DNA of 6,685 bases from DATLZB01 sp035574175. Lineage in GTDB: Bacteria; Pseudomonadota; Alphaproteobacteria; Rhizobiales; Hyphomicrobiaceae. A program made the translations under genes and the position numbers. Location of the stretch: contig DATLZB010000091.1 of assembly GCA_035574175.1 (NCBI GenBank), positions 1 through 6,685 of the forward strand, read 5' to 3'. This document shows positions 5,608 to 6,685 of the stretch, piece after piece. The notes under the pieces are model-generated. The model did no database searches and was not told the origin of the DNA. It saw nothing but the letters and a program-made list of their open reading frames with translations. Position 1 is the first letter of the stretch. The number at the start of each line of letters is the position of its first letter.

Positions 5608-6685
5608 TCAGCGGTCGGCCCGCGCCCGAGCCTGCTCCTCTTCCTTGATCTCCGCGTACTTGGCGCGCGCCTTCTCAAACTTGCTCTCGAACAGCCACAT
5701 GGAATCGAGGATCTCGCGGAAGGTCGCGGATTTTCGCGCGCCGTCCGCCTTGCCGTAGGCGAACATGGAGTTGTTGCGCAGGTAGCCCATAATGCGGGCG
5801 TCCGCCACGCGATAGGCCGCAAAGTTGCCGGACGCGAGCGCAGCGCGCGTCGGCGCGGGGATGATCTGGATGAGCTGGAACAGCTTCATCTGGTCGATCT
5901 CGTCGGGCAGCACCTTCATGATCGCCGGGAGCTGCGCGAAAAGGTCGGCGTGCGCATTCATCAGGCCGTTGCGCACCGCCGTCCAGTGGTTGTAGCGCTG
6001 GTCGATGCCCTTGGCGCGCGCCTCCTCCTTGTCGTCGCGGGCGGCCACGGCGGGGCTCTGCGCGGCAACGATGGGTCTTAGCGCCGCCCACCGGGCGCGG
6101 CCGCGGCGATCCTCGGCAACGCCGGTCTGGAAGCTGCCCATGTACGTGTTGGAGCGCGTTGGAGATGTTCTGATTGCCGTTGGTCTCGGCGTAGAAGACG
6201 CCGAGGCTGATGCGCGCCGCGGCCTCGGCCGTCGCCGGATCGAGGCCCTTGGCGCGGGCGATGGCCCGGCCGAGGTCGGCGACGTCCTTGAACGGCGTGT
6301 CGGAGGGCTGGGCGAAGGCGGGCGGCGCCTGCATGATCTTGAAGAGCGCGGCGTACTCCTCGATCAGCGGCTCGATATCGGCGTCGAAGTAGGCGGGCGG
6401 CACGCCGAACTTGTTGGGCCGGCCGAGGCGGGAGGGAATGGCGTCGGTCAGGTCCTTATAGGTCGACATCACCTTGACGCGGGCGAGGTAGATGGCCTGA
6501 CCGGGGCGCTCGGGGAGCTTCTTCTTGCTGTCGATCTGCACCCGACGCTTGGCAAGGATCGCCCTGAAGTCGGCGAGCGCCTTGTCGTAGGCGGCGACGG
6601 CGTCGACCTGGAGCTTGGTGAGCTTGGGCTGCTGAGCCGGGGCCTGGGCCCACGCTGGCGTTGCGAAGCCATCACCGCCGGGGCC
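5608..6685 (-). pseudogene. Frameshifted, probably exported protein of unknown function (5' end beyond window)
   Basis: Two minus-strand frames together make one coherent protein of about 355 residues. The N-terminal frame runs from the right edge to about 6150 and the C-terminal frame from about 6147 to the TGA at 5608. Past 6146 the first frame stays open but becomes low-complexity Arg/Pro/Gly sequence, typical of out-of-frame GC-rich DNA, whereas the other frame gives a balanced helical sequence. Near the right edge, ATPAWA followed by QAP resembles a signal peptidase I site, so the product is probably periplasmic, with only the start of the signal peptide missing. A Lys-rich amphipathic helix follows (about 21-58), then a helical region with VFYAETNG (Glu167), then YMGSFQTG after the frameshift. 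Spacing of this Glu and the MGSFQ motif faintly recalls lytic transglycosylases; I cannot confirm this and no family is recognised. The tail (KFEKARAKYAEIKEEEQARAR) may be coiled coil. A sequencing error could explain the break, in which case the gene is intact. Confidence 0.7.
6145..6164. repeat. Imperfect 10-bp tandem duplication at the frameshift
   Basis: Two adjacent 10-mers, CGTGTTGGAG (6145-6154) and CGCGTTGGAG (6155-6164), differ at one base. Ten bases is +1 modulo 3, exactly the shift needed between the two halves of the right-hand gene. Removing one copy joins the frames as NISNTYMGS. Confidence 0.75.

Noticed and set aside
5675..6146. Continuation of the N-terminal frame of the right-hand gene past the repeat
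   Set aside because: The translation turns abruptly into Arg/Pro/Gly-rich sequence, while the alternative frame gives a balanced helical protein that ends in a proper stop; treated as the frameshifted tail.

Overview
The window is about 6.7 kb of GC-rich bacterial chromosome with dense, mostly single-copy genes and short gaps. I see no mobile element, CRISPR array, tRNA or rRNA. Gene content, codon bias (strong G/C at third positions) and protein style suggest an alphaproteobacterium, probably of the Hyphomicrobiales (Rhizobiales). This is inferred from family resemblance, not from a marker gene.

Layout from left to right. (1) The 3' two thirds or so of a plus-strand L,D-transpeptidase of the YcbB/LdtD type, cut by the left edge and followed by a bulged hairpin that may be its terminator. 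(2) A plus-strand two-domain kinase-like protein: an aminoglycoside-phosphotransferase-fold half fused to a P-loop kinase half. (3) A minus-strand pair reading leftwards: a YfcG-like glutathione S-transferase, then 52 nt downstream a DapA/NanA-superfamily pyruvate aldolase with a strong Shine-Dalgarno. The pair converges on gene 2. (4) A plus-strand YkgJ-type cysteine-cluster protein, divergent from the transferase across a gap of about 180 nt that holds a GNRA-capped hairpin and a tiny SD-preceded reading frame. (5) A minus-strand, probably exported protein of unknown function, cut by the right edge and broken by a +1 frameshift that lies exactly in an imperfect 10-bp tandem repeat.

Functionally the window mixes cell-wall cross-linking (LdtD-like), thiol/redox chemistry (GST), 2-oxo-acid aldol chemistry (aldolase), metal binding (YkgJ-like) and two uncharacterised proteins. 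The only convincing operon is GST-aldolase. I see no evidence for a novel multigene system. The points most worth following are the frameshifted exported protein, which has faint lytic-transglycosylase-like motifs, and the aldolase, which lacks the arginine expected of true DapA.
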